Part shown: positions 40,102 to 49,088 of the stretch, one piece after another
How positions within the stretch are numbered: the first letter of the stretch is position 1
Layout: each line of letters opens with the position of its first letter
Virus record (IMG/VR): IMGVR_UViG_3300018080_000002
Location: 62,001-126,000 of that record
From: a virus
Strand: one strand, 5' to 3'
DNA length: 64,000 nt
Notes under the pieces: model-generated
Told to the model about the DNA's origin: nothing
What the model saw: only the letters and a program-made list of their open reading frames with translations
Database searches by the model: none
Translations under genes and position numbers: made by a program

Positions 40102-40968
40102 ATGTTTAAAATAGCTCATGTTTCAGAGGAATTAGCTCCAGGTGAATTTGAGAATGAGATCAAAGAAATCGCATATGCCTTAGATACATATGTTCCGAAA
40201 CCGAAGCTTGGTCAGCCATTCAAAATGAAGATTGAATCAGGATTTTATGATTTGCAATGTTCCCTGAATGAGCATTCTGTCAAAAAGCTTAAACCGATGG
40301 AGATCATTTCTGACGAGATGATGGAAACATCGTGGAATAGGGTGCTTAGATCGGAGGTTCATAAGTTTTATACGAGCAGGGACAGGCTGGAGTCGAAGGG
40401 ATTGCTGCATAAAACGGGTTTATTGCTATACGGACCTCCAGGATCGGGCAAAAGCTCTCTGCTTAAGATGGAGATGAAAAGGTTAGCTCAAGATGGAAAG
40501 GTCATATTTATGGCTCGTAGCCCATATATGATCAAAGAGTCGTTGGCCAATTTCAGGAAAATGGAGCCAAACAGAGATGTAGTGGTTATCCTGGAAGATA
40601 TGGATGAGTACGTTAAATATGGTCTGCATGAGATGTTGGAGACAATGGACGGTATGAACACCGTTGATCATGTCATGTTTGTCGCTACGACGAATAACAT
40701 GGAGGGGATGCCTAACAAGATCTTAAGGACTGGAAGGATCGATAAAAAGATAGAGATACCGATGCCTCATGTAAGAGAGAGGCGAAAGTATCTTGAGATG
40801 AAAACCAACTGGAGGCCATCATTGATTGAAAATGTGGCGGTTAGGACTGAAGGATTTGGGTACTCGGATCTCAGGACATTATGTCATTTCGTGGATGGTT
40901 ATGGAATGAAGATAAGAGATTCATATAGAGAAATACGGAACGATATACGTTCTCGTAATAAGAAATAA
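40102..40968 (+). CDS. AAA-family ATPase
   Basis: The 288-residue protein has Walker A GPPGSGK117SS, Walker B VVVILE165D166MDE, sensor 1 ATTNN and an arginine-finger region LRTGRIDKKIEIPMP, the layout of classical AAA proteins. An N-terminal domain of about 90 residues precedes it. It lies 14 bases after the tubulin-like gene, suggesting joint function, for example filament remodelling or assembly chaperoning. AAGGAG precedes ATG. Confidence 0.82.
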   Translation: MFKIAHVSEELAPGEFENEIKEIAYALDTYVPKPKLGQPFKMKIESGFYDLQCSLNEHSVKKLKPMEIISDEMMETSWNRVLRSEVHKFYTSRDRLESKGLLHKTGLLLYGPPGSGKSSLLKMEMKRLAQDGKVIFMARSPYMIKESLANFRKMEPNRDVVVILEDMDEYVKYGLHEMLETMDGMNTVDHVMFVATTNNMEGMPNKILRTGRIDKKIEIPMPHVRERRKYLEMKTNWRPSLIENVAVRTEGFGYSDLRTLCHFVDGYGMKIRDSYREIRNDIRSRNKK

Positions 40969-41008
40969 TTTCTGTAGGTGATAATTTTATTTTTTATAGA
41001 GGTATGTT

Positions 41009-41848
41009 ATGCGAAAAGAATTTAAAAAAGAAATGGCAAGAATAGAGTCTGTTTTAGGTCGAGATACTGGCGAAAGAGATTCTATTGAGGAATATTCTGA
41101 ACCTTGGATGAATAAAAAAGTTAAGAGTCAAAAGACTGGTCGAATGGTTAAGATCGGATCATTAGAGCCAGCAGAACGAGCAAAATATCGACCAAAATCA
41201 GAGCAAAAACCAGCTCATCATCATGCTGCTGAAGCCTTGAGGAAGTCGGGACATCACAAGTTGGCAGATAAGGTTATGAGAGATCCAAAGTCTCATGCAA
41301 AAATAGCAGATAAAATGGAAGATATAAATAATCATGGTATTGCTGCTATGTTAAGGGCTGATGATGATACTGATGTTGAGGTTTTAGCCAAGGGTGAGCA
41401 CGATCATCATGAGTTTGATATGAGAGGTAAGCCTGAGAAATATGGTCATGAAAGAGATGATGCCTTGAGGGCAAAATATGAAGCTACTAATCCAGATAAG
41501 AGGATGGGTGACGGGGACGAATTTGATAAATGGCAAGCTCCAGGCCATTTGTCTGCTTTGAGATATCTTCATAAAAACAATCTACATCATACTGATACCT
41601 ATAAGCGTTTGGCTGATAAGGTCAATAAGCATAAGGATAAGTATAAGAAACTTCATGACGAGCATCTGAAGGGCTATAAAGACAATCATAAACAAGCCAA
41701 GGCAGAGTTGAAAGAGACTCAGAAAAGATTCAAAGACAAGTATGATAGGAAATATACGATGGGTGATCATAAGAGCTATTTGCATAGTATTAAAAGCACT
41801 CATGACACACAGAAAGATCTTGGTAGGGTTCTTGGTTTAGATAAATAG
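41009..41848 (+). CDS. His/Lys-rich leader-bearing protein
   Basis: MRKEFKKEMARIESVLGRD is an MRxEY-class leader. The 279-residue body is extremely rich in His, Lys and Asp (KPAHHHAAEALRKSGHHK) and almost entirely helical, with a QKTGRMV motif near residue 44 also present in the protein at 57694. High basic charge fits a DNA-associated internal head protein. No family is recognised. Confidence 0.6.
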   Translation: MRKEFKKEMARIESVLGRDTGERDSIEEYSEPWMNKKVKSQKTGRMVKIGSLEPAERAKYRPKSEQKPAHHHAAEALRKSGHHKLADKVMRDPKSHAKIADKMEDINNHGIAAMLRADDDTDVEVLAKGEHDHHEFDMRGKPEKYGHERDDALRAKYEATNPDKRMGDGDEFDKWQAPGHLSALRYLHKNNLHHTDTYKRLADKVNKHKDKYKKLHDEHLKGYKDNHKQAKAELKETQKRFKDKYDRKYTMGDHKSYLHSIKSTHDTQKDLGRVLGLDK

Positions 41849-41858
41849 GAGATTTCAA

Positions 41859-42161
41859 ATGAGACAAGAATATATTGATGAGATGAAAAAGATCGAATCT
41901 GTTCTTTCTGAGGTTACTTTTAGTGGCGGTGGTTCTGATGATGCAGCTAAGGCATTTAAGATCCTGGGTACTAGGCCAAAATCCTCGGTAACGTCAATTG
42001 GTATAGTTGCTTATGGTACTGGCTTGAGTGAAATTGATGCGGTTTTGTTGAAAAAGCTTTTAAAGATCAAAACATTTACGGGTGTATCATTCAATCCTCA
42101 ATCTAAATTAGAAATCATGTTTGATTTAGGCGATGATTTTGAGGATGAGGATGAGGAATAG
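41859..42161 (+). CDS. Leader-bearing protein, 100 aa
   Basis: MRQEYIDEMKKIESVLSEV is nearly the same leader as at 41009, with an L-S-E-V site. A Gly/Ser-rich link and a small alpha/beta domain with acidic tail follow. GGAG precedes ATG. No family is recognised. Confidence 0.6.
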   Translation: MRQEYIDEMKKIESVLSEVTFSGGGSDDAAKAFKILGTRPKSSVTSIGIVAYGTGLSEIDAVLLKKLLKIKTFTGVSFNPQSKLEIMFDLGDDFEDEDEE

Positions 42162-42175
42162 TTAGGAGATAAGAG

Positions 42176-43057
42176 ATGATTTCATTAGAGAGAAAACTAT
42201 ATGAGGATTCCATTGATGGGTTGGCGTCTGTTTTATGCGAGTCCTCAAGGATCAATGAAGAGTATGATCTTATCCTACAAAAAGAGTCTTTGGGTAAGCC
42301 GAAAGATATTGAAAAGTGGCATAAGGATCTTTTAGCTTGGATGAAAAAATATAAGCTTAAACCAGGCGCACAGCTAAAGATGTCTGGTGGACGTTTGTAT
42401 GATCCTTCCAAGATGGCACCGACCAAAGCTGGTGATGAGTTTGAAAAACTATTAAAGAGAGCCTTAGATCTTAAAATAGGGTCTGAATACAATTTTAGGA
42501 CTGGAGGTAGTATGCAGACCTCTAGTAAGTTGGCTGTCAATATATTTAATAGTGCAGATCTTGTTTTTGGTGAGTATGACGATCTTGAGTATGCTGGTGG
42601 TGATAATACCTATGACTATTGCAAAGTAGAAAATGAGGGTGCTGTTTCTATTATAGACAGGAATTTCGTAGAGAAATTTATTGAGCATTTAGGTGATGAT
42701 ACTGCTTATGTTATCCCGTCAGAAATTAATAATCAGTGGGAAGATTTTGAGGAGCTTGCTCATAAGGCGAATGGGTCTGCTGGTTTGAATCCAAAATTCG
42801 GAGCCATGATTCGTTTTAAGGCTGTTGAGTTATTTGAAGTGCTCAAAAAGTTGGATGGCATAAAGATCTCATTGAACAACATTAAAAAGTCTAAGAATAA
42901 TCCAAAGTATTATTCGACTGTTGAATACAGGATTGAGGTTCCTAAGATTGTTGCATTTTATGTTTCAGTTAAATCTCAGAGATTACGTGATGGATCTTTT
43001 AGAGTGAATGCTGAAGCTGAATTGGATATCAAGCCTGGAAGGTTTCGTTCATTTTAA
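42176..43057 (+). CDS. Leader-bearing protein, 293 aa
   Basis: The start (YEDSIDGLASVLCESSR) carries an L-C-E-S site. A Lys-rich helical segment with PKDIEKWHKDLLAWMKKY, a beta-containing middle and a C-terminal beta region (FYVSVKSQRLRDGSF) follow. AGGAGATAAG precedes ATG. It lies among other leader genes; function unknown. Confidence 0.6.
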   Translation: MISLERKLYEDSIDGLASVLCESSRINEEYDLILQKESLGKPKDIEKWHKDLLAWMKKYKLKPGAQLKMSGGRLYDPSKMAPTKAGDEFEKLLKRALDLKIGSEYNFRTGGSMQTSSKLAVNIFNSADLVFGEYDDLEYAGGDNTYDYCKVENEGAVSIIDRNFVEKFIEHLGDDTAYVIPSEINNQWEDFEELAHKANGSAGLNPKFGAMIRFKAVELFEVLKKLDGIKISLNNIKKSKNNPKYYSTVEYRIEVPKIVAFYVSVKSQRLRDGSFRVNAEAELDIKPGRFRSF

Positions 43058-43074
43058 TAGCAGAGGGTTTTAAC

Positions 43075-45300
43075 ATGCTAAAGTATGGTTTTCTGAAAGA
43101 GACTAATGATGCTGTCTTAGATATTTTTAGAGAGGAAAACGGTTTTCCCAAGAAAAATGAATTAACTGAGGGATGGGGAAACGAAGGTTATGATTTTGAG
43201 GGGGATGATATTGGTGTTAAGGCTTGGAGCGTAACGCCTACGTTCTGGGAGCTTGACCTATATGACAACCTAAAACAGATTGGAAAACGTGGTAAGAGAA
43301 TAAAGCATCTTTATAAAAGGGTGATCCATAAAGAGGGTAGAACGGCATGGCCTGAAACTCTTATAGCTCGTCTTAAGCCTAATATGGGCAAGGCTGAGGT
43401 TATGAAAGAGTTTGATAAGATCATCAAAGAAATGGAAAGAGATACCGAGGCTGAAGTGCAAGTCAGTGGTGGAGAATCTGAGCTTAAAGCTGTGGATAGG
43501 TCTATTATTGAGCCATCCTGGGCAAATAAGTTTATCGATAAGGCTGGTAAGGACATCTCGGTACATTTCAAAAAACCCCATGTAACGATCTCCAGTAAAA
43601 AAGATTCTAAGGCGGCTGATGAACAGAGGATGTACCACTATATTGACGTAGACTGGCATTATGCTAAGAAAGTCAACATGTTAGTGGATGAGCTAATTAA
43701 GGGTGTTGGTCTTTCGTCTGCTGGTAAGATCCTTAAAAGGGAAAAAATCAAGTATAAAGAGCCTTTCCGTATGGACCCGATGTGGGAATCGAAGCAGTTG
43801 CGGTTGAGTGAAGGATCAATAAAGATATCTCCTGATGACCCAGTGAAAAAGCTGTGGGTTGTTTTAAAGTCTGAATTAACTCAGTTTGACAAAAAGCAAT
43901 CGACTAAATCTGGATATAATCATTATGCTCTAGCTCAGTATTTGGAGGCGGTAAATAAAGCTGCAAAGTTGGTTGGCAGTAAGGATGATAAGATACTTAT
44001 TTTTAAGGCATTAATAAAGTCTTTTACATTCAATAGAAATAGGATGAAATTTGATCTTCCTCCATTACAGAGAGTTGCTAAAAAATATGGTGTTGATTAT
44101 GAATCGGTTTCTGCTCTCCATAACAAGCAGGAGTCATCTGATATTGTAGTCAAAGATGGTAAGAAATTCTTCAAGCCTAAAAAGCCTGTTTACCACCGTA
44201 TGCCTGTTGAAAAATTTTCTGACATGACAGAGAGGGAGCTTAATAAGCTCGTACATAAGGCTATTAAGGGTGTTGATGTTCATTTTGGTTTTTCAGATCT
44301 TTTCACAGATAAACAGTTGAATGCTTTGTTGGATAGCGAGGTATTCAATGATTTTTCTCGTAGCACTAAGGACGATATTTATAACGCTCTGGGTGAGAGT
44401 GTGGAGATTTCTGAGTCTAATAAGTTGAAGGATGTTACGAAAAAGACAATAGCCATGTTGTCTGATCTTCGGCATATAGATGATGAAAATTTGGTTTCAG
44501 ATTTCCCGACTACATTATTGATGGTTCTTCATAATTTAGCGGTTATGTCTCAGGATCTTGGGATGGATGATGTTAAACGAGATATTTTGTCTTTGAAGAA
44601 AAGGTTAAATTCTAGTGTTGTTAAGTATCAAATGGGTGAGGCTGTTGGCAAAAATTTGATAGGCAGTGCTCCGAGCTTAGAGAGGATACAAAAATTAATC
44701 AGTAAATATTTTATGGGTAGTAAAGTTGATCTGAAAGAGACCGGAGAAAATGAGTGGTCAGTAGCTACAGGTAAAGGTGTTATCCCGAAGTTAAGAGTCA
44801 TCAAAAAGAAAAATCGTTTTAGGTTCGAGAGAACCGAGAGTAAATATGATCAAATAACGGAAAGAGATACTACTCCTGATGAATGGAAAAAGGCTTTGGA
44901 TGGTAACAGGCGTGTATTAAAGAGCCTGACAGACAAAGTCAAACGGATGCGAAAAGGAGAGACCTTCCCTAATCTGACTATGGATGGAGCTATGGGAGCT
45001 ATTAGGGGGTTGACTGTAGCTATTAAAAACATCGAAAAATCATTGGGTGAGAACGTTGATAGCATTGTAAATGAATCTTCATATGATGTAGCAGCAGATA
45101 GTATTGCTAGATCAGCGGCTTTGAATCCAAAAGCTGTGTTGAAACTTATTGAGAGGCAGGGGTGGGATGGCGATAAATTGGCCGAATTGATCCATGCAAA
45201 AAAAGTAGATGCGATGGATGTTATGGTTGCTCTGGTTGGGAACAAGAAAGGTATGGCTCAAGCAATAAAGAAAATCGAAAAATCATTGGGTGTTTCGTAA
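43075..45300 (+). CDS. Large multidomain leader-bearing protein, 741 aa
   Basis: The N-terminus (MLKYGFLKETNDAVLDIFRE) is leader-like. The long body is Lys-rich and contains several candidate [LI]-x-E sites. The last 110 residues contain a tandem repeat: AIKNIEKSLGEN and AIKKIEKSLGVS. No enzyme motif is recognised. Size and context suggest a large internal head protein or ejection protein. Confidence 0.6.
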   Translation: MLKYGFLKETNDAVLDIFREENGFPKKNELTEGWGNEGYDFEGDDIGVKAWSVTPTFWELDLYDNLKQIGKRGKRIKHLYKRVIHKEGRTAWPETLIARLKPNMGKAEVMKEFDKIIKEMERDTEAEVQVSGGESELKAVDRSIIEPSWANKFIDKAGKDISVHFKKPHVTISSKKDSKAADEQRMYHYIDVDWHYAKKVNMLVDELIKGVGLSSAGKILKREKIKYKEPFRMDPMWESKQLRLSEGSIKISPDDPVKKLWVVLKSELTQFDKKQSTKSGYNHYALAQYLEAVNKAAKLVGSKDDKILIFKALIKSFTFNRNRMKFDLPPLQRVAKKYGVDYESVSALHNKQESSDIVVKDGKKFFKPKKPVYHRMPVEKFSDMTERELNKLVHKAIKGVDVHFGFSDLFTDKQLNALLDSEVFNDFSRSTKDDIYNALGESVEISESNKLKDVTKKTIAMLSDLRHIDDENLVSDFPTTLLMVLHNLAVMSQDLGMDDVKRDILSLKKRLNSSVVKYQMGEAVGKNLIGSAPSLERIQKLISKYFMGSKVDLKETGENEWSVATGKGVIPKLRVIKKKNRFRFERTESKYDQITERDTTPDEWKKALDGNRRVLKSLTDKVKRMRKGETFPNLTMDGAMGAIRGLTVAIKNIEKSLGENVDSIVNESSYDVAADSIARSAALNPKAVLKLIERQGWDGDKLAELIHAKKVDAMDVMVALVGNKKGMAQAIKKIEKSLGVS

Positions 45301-45328
45301 TTTTCTGACTTATACCTGGAGTCAAGGA

Positions 45329-45517
45329 ATGAAAACTCAGAAAGAAAAGATCAAGGAAGAGAATGACAGGATCTTAGAAAAGATGAGAAATGGAGAGTCG
45401 TTATCGAGATGTAAGCCTCAAGACACCTGGTTTCAGCCAAGGCCGATAATTGAAAAGGATAAAGAGGCTATAAAGAAACTTGAAAAGATGAGCAAAAAGG
45501 ATGAGCCAGTACAATGA
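45329..45517 (+). CDS. Small charged helical protein
   Basis: ATG at 45329 follows GGAG at seven bases. The 62-residue sequence is mostly Lys and Glu with KIKEENDRILEKMRNGESL. It overlaps the next gene by 17 bases. No family is recognised. Confidence 0.55.
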   Translation: MKTQKEKIKEENDRILEKMRNGESLSRCKPQDTWFQPRPIIEKDKEAIKKLEKMSKKDEPVQ

Positions 45518-45776
45518 TTTAAGGTTTACAAGATTGATATCTAGTCGCACAAATATGTGTGGCTATAAGAAATTGCCGCATAATTTAAAACAAGAGTTTG
45601 GAGAGGCTCATTTAATGTTTGAAAAAAGTGCTGCTAAGGAGGATTGGGATTCCGATGAGGAAACCACTTTAAGGGATTTACTACTAAGATTAGCGGAGGT
45701 TTTAGTCAGTCGTATAAACGTGAAAGAAAAGGAAAAGTCGTTAGTCAGTATAAAGGGTAATATTGAAAGGTTGTAA
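45501..45776 (+). CDS. Hypothetical protein, 91 aa
   Basis: It starts within the previous gene and ends on the ATG of the methyltransferase gene (TAATG). The C-terminal half is helical (TLRDLLLRLAEVLVSR). It may be co-translated with the methyltransferase. No family is recognised. Confidence 0.55.
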   Translation: MSQYNDLRFTRLISSRTNMCGYKKLPHNLKQEFGEAHLMFEKSAAKEDWDSDEETTLRDLLLRLAEVLVSRINVKEKEKSLVSIKGNIERL

Positions 45777-47110
45777 TGTTAAATCTTGGTAATATTGTAA
45801 AGTCCGTACAAAAAGTTTCTAAGGAAATAGAGGAATATCGTAATAGTAGGGTGTTAATTTATAACGAAGATTGTTTGTCTCGTTTAAAAAAAGTCGAAAG
45901 CGATTTCGTTGATTCATTGGTTGCAGATCCACCCGCTGGCATCTCGTTCATGAACAAAGATTGGGATAAAGATAAAGGCGGTAGGGATGAATGGATATCT
46001 TGGATGACTGAAGTAATGAAAGAATGCCACAGAGTAATGAAACCAGGAGCACATGGTTTAGTGTGGGCTATTCCCAGAACATCCCATTGGACTGCTACAG
46101 CATTAGAAGAGGCTGGTTTTGAAGTCAAAGATGTTGTGACGCATCTTTTTGGGTCAGGATTTCCTAAAAGTTTAAATATAAGCAAAGCTATCGATAAGCT
46201 GAAAGGGGTTGATAGGGAAGTTGTTGGTAGTGTTCCACACACAACTGGCATTCATAGAAATCATTCTTTACAGAGGAGTGAGTGGGATGAAAAAGATACT
46301 AAACAAGGCACTTTGAAAAATGATGAGATGAAAATAACCAAACCAGCCACACCCGAAGCTGAACAATGGGATGGCTGGGGTAGTGCGCTAAAACCGAGCA
46401 ATGAACATTGGATTTTAATAAGAAAACCATTATCTGAAAAGTCGATAGCGGAAAATGTTTTAAAACATGGGGCGGGGGGTATTAACATTGACGGGTCTAG
46501 GATTGGTACAAGTGGAAGTGCATTACACGCATCAAAACCAAGATCAAAGAGGACTGGATTTATAAAGGGATTTGTATCGGGCACCGAAACAGAGATAAGA
46601 AATCAAGGCCGATTTCCATCGAACACGGTCATGACACATCATCCTGAATGCGAACTAACGGTGTATCCGGATCATACTACAACATGGGAATGCCATGATG
46701 ATTGCCCGGTGAAGATGTTGGATGATCAATCTGGAATATTGAAAAACGGTGGTGCTGTAGCAGGTAAAGGGTATGAAAAAAATGGGATGTTTTCTATGGG
46801 AAATATAAATAATGCAAAGATTGATTTTGCTGGTGATAAAGGTGGTGCATCCCGATTCTTTTATTGTGCTAAAGCATCACGTTCGGATAGGGGTGAAGGA
46901 AACAATCACCCTACGGTTAAAAACACAAAATTGATGGAATATTTAGTAACACTCGTAACTCCAAAGAACGGTCGGGTATTAGATCCTTTTATGGGTAGTG
47001 GTAGTACAGGTGTGGCGTGTGCTAGACTTGGGTATAGATTTTTCGGAATAGAAAAAGAAAAAGAATATTTTGATATTGCAGACACAAGGATAAAGAACGT
47101 CCTGGATTAG
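45776..47110 (+). CDS. DNA methyltransferase (N4/N6 amino-type)
   Basis: The 444-residue enzyme has catalytic motif IV V-A-D51-P-P-A-G near the N-terminus and the SAM motif I D403-P-F-M-G-S-G-S-T-G near the C-terminus, the beta-class order of amino DNA methyltransferases. DPPAG replaces the usual DPPY. A central target-recognition-like region (about 130-330) includes CHDDC. It probably methylates phage or host DNA against restriction. No cognate nuclease is adjacent. It carries a copy of the CGAAAGCGATTTCG motif at 45895. Confidence 0.85.
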   Translation: MLNLGNIVKSVQKVSKEIEEYRNSRVLIYNEDCLSRLKKVESDFVDSLVADPPAGISFMNKDWDKDKGGRDEWISWMTEVMKECHRVMKPGAHGLVWAIPRTSHWTATALEEAGFEVKDVVTHLFGSGFPKSLNISKAIDKLKGVDREVVGSVPHTTGIHRNHSLQRSEWDEKDTKQGTLKNDEMKITKPATPEAEQWDGWGSALKPSNEHWILIRKPLSEKSIAENVLKHGAGGINIDGSRIGTSGSALHASKPRSKRTGFIKGFVSGTETEIRNQGRFPSNTVMTHHPECELTVYPDHTTTWECHDDCPVKMLDDQSGILKNGGAVAGKGYEKNGMFSMGNINNAKIDFAGDKGGASRFFYCAKASRSDRGEGNNHPTVKNTKLMEYLVTLVTPKNGRVLDPFMGSGSTGVACARLGYRFFGIEKEKEYFDIADTRIKNVLD

Positions 47111-47118
47111 AGGTTTGT

Positions 47119-47655
47119 ATGAATAGTTGGCTTTTAATAGAGGAAATAACTGAGGCGGTAAATCGTAAGAGGACACGTCCAAGGAAGATGTCTCTCAGAA
47201 AAGAGAGAACATGGAATAGGATTGATCAGGTCCAGGATGATATTGATGAAATATTGGATAAATTGGGGAAAAAGGAAACTATCTCGGTAGCTAAGATTGT
47301 TGAGTTGAATAACAGAGGTCGGATGCCGACTTTGTTAAAACATGCGGTTGTAGCGATTACCAAATATTTGTTGAAAAAGACCAATGAGAGTCGATCTCAG
47401 GCGTTTATTGGAGGTCATAATATAGCGTTTTGGTCTCTTAGACGGTATGGTTATGTCAAACGAAATGGATATGCCTTAACAGGAAAAGGTGTTCTGCGGA
47501 GTAAGCTGCACGAAAGAGAGGGTGCTGAGGGTGGTCGAAAGACCGACAGGTATGGTATTATGTATAATCAGGTATTCAAACGCAAAAAGAGCTATTCGGG
47601 TAAAGACAAATATCGTCATAAAACTGAACCGAAGATAAGAAATGTGAAAAAATGA
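47119..47655 (+). CDS. Leader-bearing protein with winged-helix-like end
   Basis: MNSWLLIEEITEAVNRK contains I-T-E-A, an ideal T4-type cleavage site. A very basic stretch (KRTRPRKMSLRKERTWNR) follows. Near residues 108-130, SLRRYGYVKRNGYALTGKG looks like a winged-helix wing. The 178-residue product may be an ejected DNA-binding protein. It overlaps the next gene by four bases. Confidence 0.6.
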   Translation: MNSWLLIEEITEAVNRKRTRPRKMSLRKERTWNRIDQVQDDIDEILDKLGKKETISVAKIVELNNRGRMPTLLKHAVVAITKYLLKKTNESRSQAFIGGHNIAFWSLRRYGYVKRNGYALTGKGVLRSKLHEREGAEGGRKTDRYGIMYNQVFKRKKSYSGKDKYRHKTEPKIRNVKK

Positions 47656-47849
47656 ATATGAAAGAGATCAATGAAAAGCTAAAGTTGATTGAGAGAAATC
47701 TTTTCAATGATGATGAAGAGGGTTTAGCGGATAAGGTAAATTCTCGTTTGAGAAAACGCCAAAAAAAATCTGGTGACAAAATGAAAGATAGATTGCGCCG
47801 TTCTCGTAAGTCTAGGATTTCAGATAGGAAAATTAGTAACAACGCTTGA
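47652..47849 (+). CDS. Small basic leader-type protein
   Basis: MNMKEINEKLKLIERNLFND resembles the LKKLN leader class. The remaining 45 residues are very basic (RLRKRQKKSGDKMKDRLRR), like a DNA-condensing peptide. It overlaps the preceding gene by four bases. Confidence 0.6.
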   Translation: MNMKEINEKLKLIERNLFNDDEEGLADKVNSRLRKRQKKSGDKMKDRLRRSRKSRISDRKISNNA

Positions 47850-47871
47850 TGTTTACAAGGGGTATGATTAT

Positions 47872-48135
47872 ATGCAGAAATGTACTGGAAAAGTGAAGTG
47901 GTTTAATACCGAAAAGGGTTTTGGATTCTTAGCCAGAGATGGCCATCCAGAGGACATGGAGCCAAAGAAAGGTGTCTTTGTCCATTATGATGCCATTGAG
48001 AGGGTTGATGGTTTAGATAAGAAAACTTTGGTAAAGGACCAGATAGTAGAGTTTTTCGCTGTAACTTCGGAGAAAGGTCTTAAGGCGTTAAGGGTAAAAT
48101 TTGTTGAGGTTGGCGATGACAGTGACGAATCATAA
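47872..48135 (+). CDS. Cold-shock-domain protein
   Basis: The 87-residue protein is CspA-like: TGKVKWFNTEKGFGFL holds RNP1 and VFVHYDAI holds RNP2. It would bind single-stranded RNA or DNA as a chaperone. A ten-residue insertion (DGHPEDMEPK) lies between the motifs. It overlaps the amidase gene by 20 bases. Confidence 0.88.
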   Translation: MQKCTGKVKWFNTEKGFGFLARDGHPEDMEPKKGVFVHYDAIERVDGLDKKTLVKDQIVEFFAVTSEKGLKALRVKFVEVGDDSDES

Positions 48136-48826
48136 AATGCCTGAACTCCCTTTTCGGTCAACTCCGAATCATGGTGGAGAGATATCGCCGAGGATCATTG
48201 TGTTGAATTACACCCTTAGCAGGACGTTGATTAGTACGGTACGTTGGATGAGTACATCTGAGAGTCAGGCATCAGCACATATCATCATCGGTCGTGATGG
48301 TAAGGCTATGCAGATGTTGCCGTTTAACATCAAGGCATGGCATTGTGGTTTTTCTGAATTTAAGGGATTATCCAGATGTAATGATTTTTCGATAGGCGTT
48401 GAGTTGTGTAATTGGGGACCGCTTCAATACAAGCATGGCATGTATCAAACATGGGCAAAGACTACTGTTCATGATGACGATGTTGTCCAATTTGCTCATG
48501 ACCTAGAGCCTGGTAAGCAGAAATTTTGGGAGCGATACAGGGAGGAACAGATAGCATCCTGTATCAGCATTTGCAAAAAGATCTGCGAGCACTATCCGAT
48601 TGAGGCGATTGTTGGTCATTCCGATATTGCTAGACCGTTGGGTAGGAGCCTTGGACCTGGACCAGCATTTGATATTAACAAGGTCAGGGAAGAGGTTGGC
48701 ATTGGTTATTGTAAAGATACTGACGACTGTATCAAAAGCAGCAATTTTGAGTTATATTTACTCAGGAATGAAATTGAGTCTGTTTTAAAAAAGGTCAATA
48801 GGTTTCTGGATAGGCGTAGCGATTGA
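48116..48826 (+). CDS. N-acetylmuramoyl-L-alanine amidase-like protein (Amidase_2)
   Basis: The 236-residue protein follows the AmpD/T7-lysozyme plan: IIVLN31YTLS, SAHIIIGRDGK, WHCG, SIGVELCNWG, G-H168-S-D-I and GPAFD186. The first zinc ligand, normally His in IVLHYT, is Asn31 here, so activity is uncertain. A helical tail follows the domain. It may be the endolysin or a virion peptidoglycan hydrolase. ATG at 48116 follows GAGG at six bases. Confidence 0.78.
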   Translation: MTVTNHKMPELPFRSTPNHGGEISPRIIVLNYTLSRTLISTVRWMSTSESQASAHIIIGRDGKAMQMLPFNIKAWHCGFSEFKGLSRCNDFSIGVELCNWGPLQYKHGMYQTWAKTTVHDDDVVQFAHDLEPGKQKFWERYREEQIASCISICKKICEHYPIEAIVGHSDIARPLGRSLGPGPAFDINKVREEVGIGYCKDTDDCIKSSNFELYLLRNEIESVLKKVNRFLDRRSD

Positions 48827-48857
48827 AAGTCGCCATCGATTTCGTTCGGGGGATATC

Positions 48858-49088
48858 GTGAAGGAGTATTTTCTCAAATTTGATTGTCCTAATTTTGTGG
48901 ATTCGGAGAAAGTTCTTCGAGCTATACAAGAGATTTTGGTTACGTACAAATGTAAGATGACTCAATGTGGTGAATTTGAAACGTTAAAAGAGGTGATATT
49001 TAGACATAGCACAGGAGCGTGTAAGGGACGATCGGTTCCACCTAAATACACCAAAAAAGTATCGGACGATTTTAGTGTTAAAGGTTAA
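48858..49088 (+). CDS. Small hypothetical protein with GTG start
   Basis: GTG at 48858 follows CGGGGGAT. The 76-residue product has an alpha/beta look with a basic end (PPKYTKKVSDDF). It overlaps the next gene by 14 bases. No family is recognised. Confidence 0.5.
   Translation: MKEYFLKFDCPNFVDSEKVLRAIQEILVTYKCKMTQCGEFETLKEVIFRHSTGACKGRSVPPKYTKKVSDDFSVKG

Noticed and set aside
43270-43659. 129-codon minus-strand frame inside the 741-residue gene
   Set aside because: No ribosome site, and the + strand gene has consistent codon use throughout.
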